A stretch of 6,057 nt of DNA from Desulfobacterales bacterium (GTDB lineage: Bacteria > Desulfobacterota > Desulfobacteria > Desulfobacterales > UBA5852): contig JASJBQ010000287.1 in the NCBI GenBank assembly GCA_030066455.1, positions 1 to 6,057 on the forward strand, in the 5' to 3' direction. The notes under the pieces were generated by a model that was given only the letters and a program-made list of their open reading frames with translations, did not search any database and was not told the origin of the DNA. The position numbers and the translations under genes were made by a program. Below, in pieces: positions 5,962-6,057 of this stretch. Position 1 is the first letter of the stretch. Each line of letters opens with the position of its first letter.

Positions 5962-6057
5962 GGAAGTGCGCAGCTACCTGGTGGGGCTCCCGGGCTTCAA
6001 ACCCGGTGTGGGGCGTTAACACCGTCCCGGGTGGGTTCGATTCCCATGCACTTCCGC
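5962..6057 (+). tRNA. selC: tRNA-Sec (selenocysteine tRNA, anticodon TCA)
   Basis: UGA-decoding tRNA that carries serine converted to selenocysteine by SelA and delivered by SelB. Structure read by eye: acceptor stem of 8 bp, GGAAGTGC (5962-5969) with GCACTTCC (6048-6055), then discriminator G6056; a six-position D stem (5972-5977 with 5983-5988) with one mismatch; anticodon stem CCGGG/CCCGG around loop CTTCAAA with anticodon TCA at 5997-5999; a long variable arm (about 6007-6030); and a 5-bp T stem with loop TTCGATT (6036-6042). The 8+5 acceptor plus T arrangement, long D stem and long variable arm are the hallmarks of bacterial tRNA-Sec and not of a serine or suppressor tRNA. It is 95 nt without CCA, 3 nt longer than E. 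coli selC. The window ends at the first C of an apparently encoded CCA. It implies that the organism makes selenoproteins. Confidence 0.97.

Overview
The window looks like chromosomal DNA from a GC-rich, Gram-negative, probably anaerobic bacterium. I favour a Desulfobacterota-type sulfate reducer, but this is inference. It rests on the overall protein style (LepB, PgpA and LarC variants), a selenocysteine tRNA, and a nickel-pincer cofactor gene in one housekeeping cluster. Coding density is very high. I see no insertion sequence, phage gene, CRISPR array or toxin module.

Six protein genes all lie on the minus strand. In transcription order, from high to low coordinates, they are: an M20-family PepT-like metallopeptidase (5898-4732); larC, nickel insertion into the nickel-pincer nucleotide cofactor (4730-3477, 1 nt after the peptidase stop); pgpA, phosphatidylglycerophosphatase A (3461-3000, 15 nt gap); a gap of about 110 nt with an imperfect hairpin; lepB, signal peptidase I, apparently starting at TTG (2890-2249); a 40 nt gap; pyrB, aspartate carbamoyltransferase (2208-1285); and pyrC, dihydroorotase (1282 to the left edge, 2 nt after the pyrB stop). 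pyrC is cut by the window edge after 427 codons, so probably only the last few residues are missing.

At the right edge, on the plus strand and divergent from the peptidase, is selC, the selenocysteine tRNA with anticodon UCA. A promoter-like TTGACA with 17-bp spacer precedes it. The window ends at the first C of its 3' CCA.

The genes fall into small functional groups: peptide turnover plus nickel cofactor assembly; membrane phospholipid synthesis (PgpA) and protein export (LepB); and steps 2 and 3 of pyrimidine synthesis (PyrB, PyrC). The close spacing suggests one or two polycistronic messages, with a possible break at the pgpA-lepB gap.

I did not find an evidently new biological system. 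The points most worth a second look are selC at the edge, the G-homopolymer runs at two gene starts (pyrB and larC), the TTG start of lepB with its overlapping seven-codon frame, and the hairpin between pgpA and lepB.
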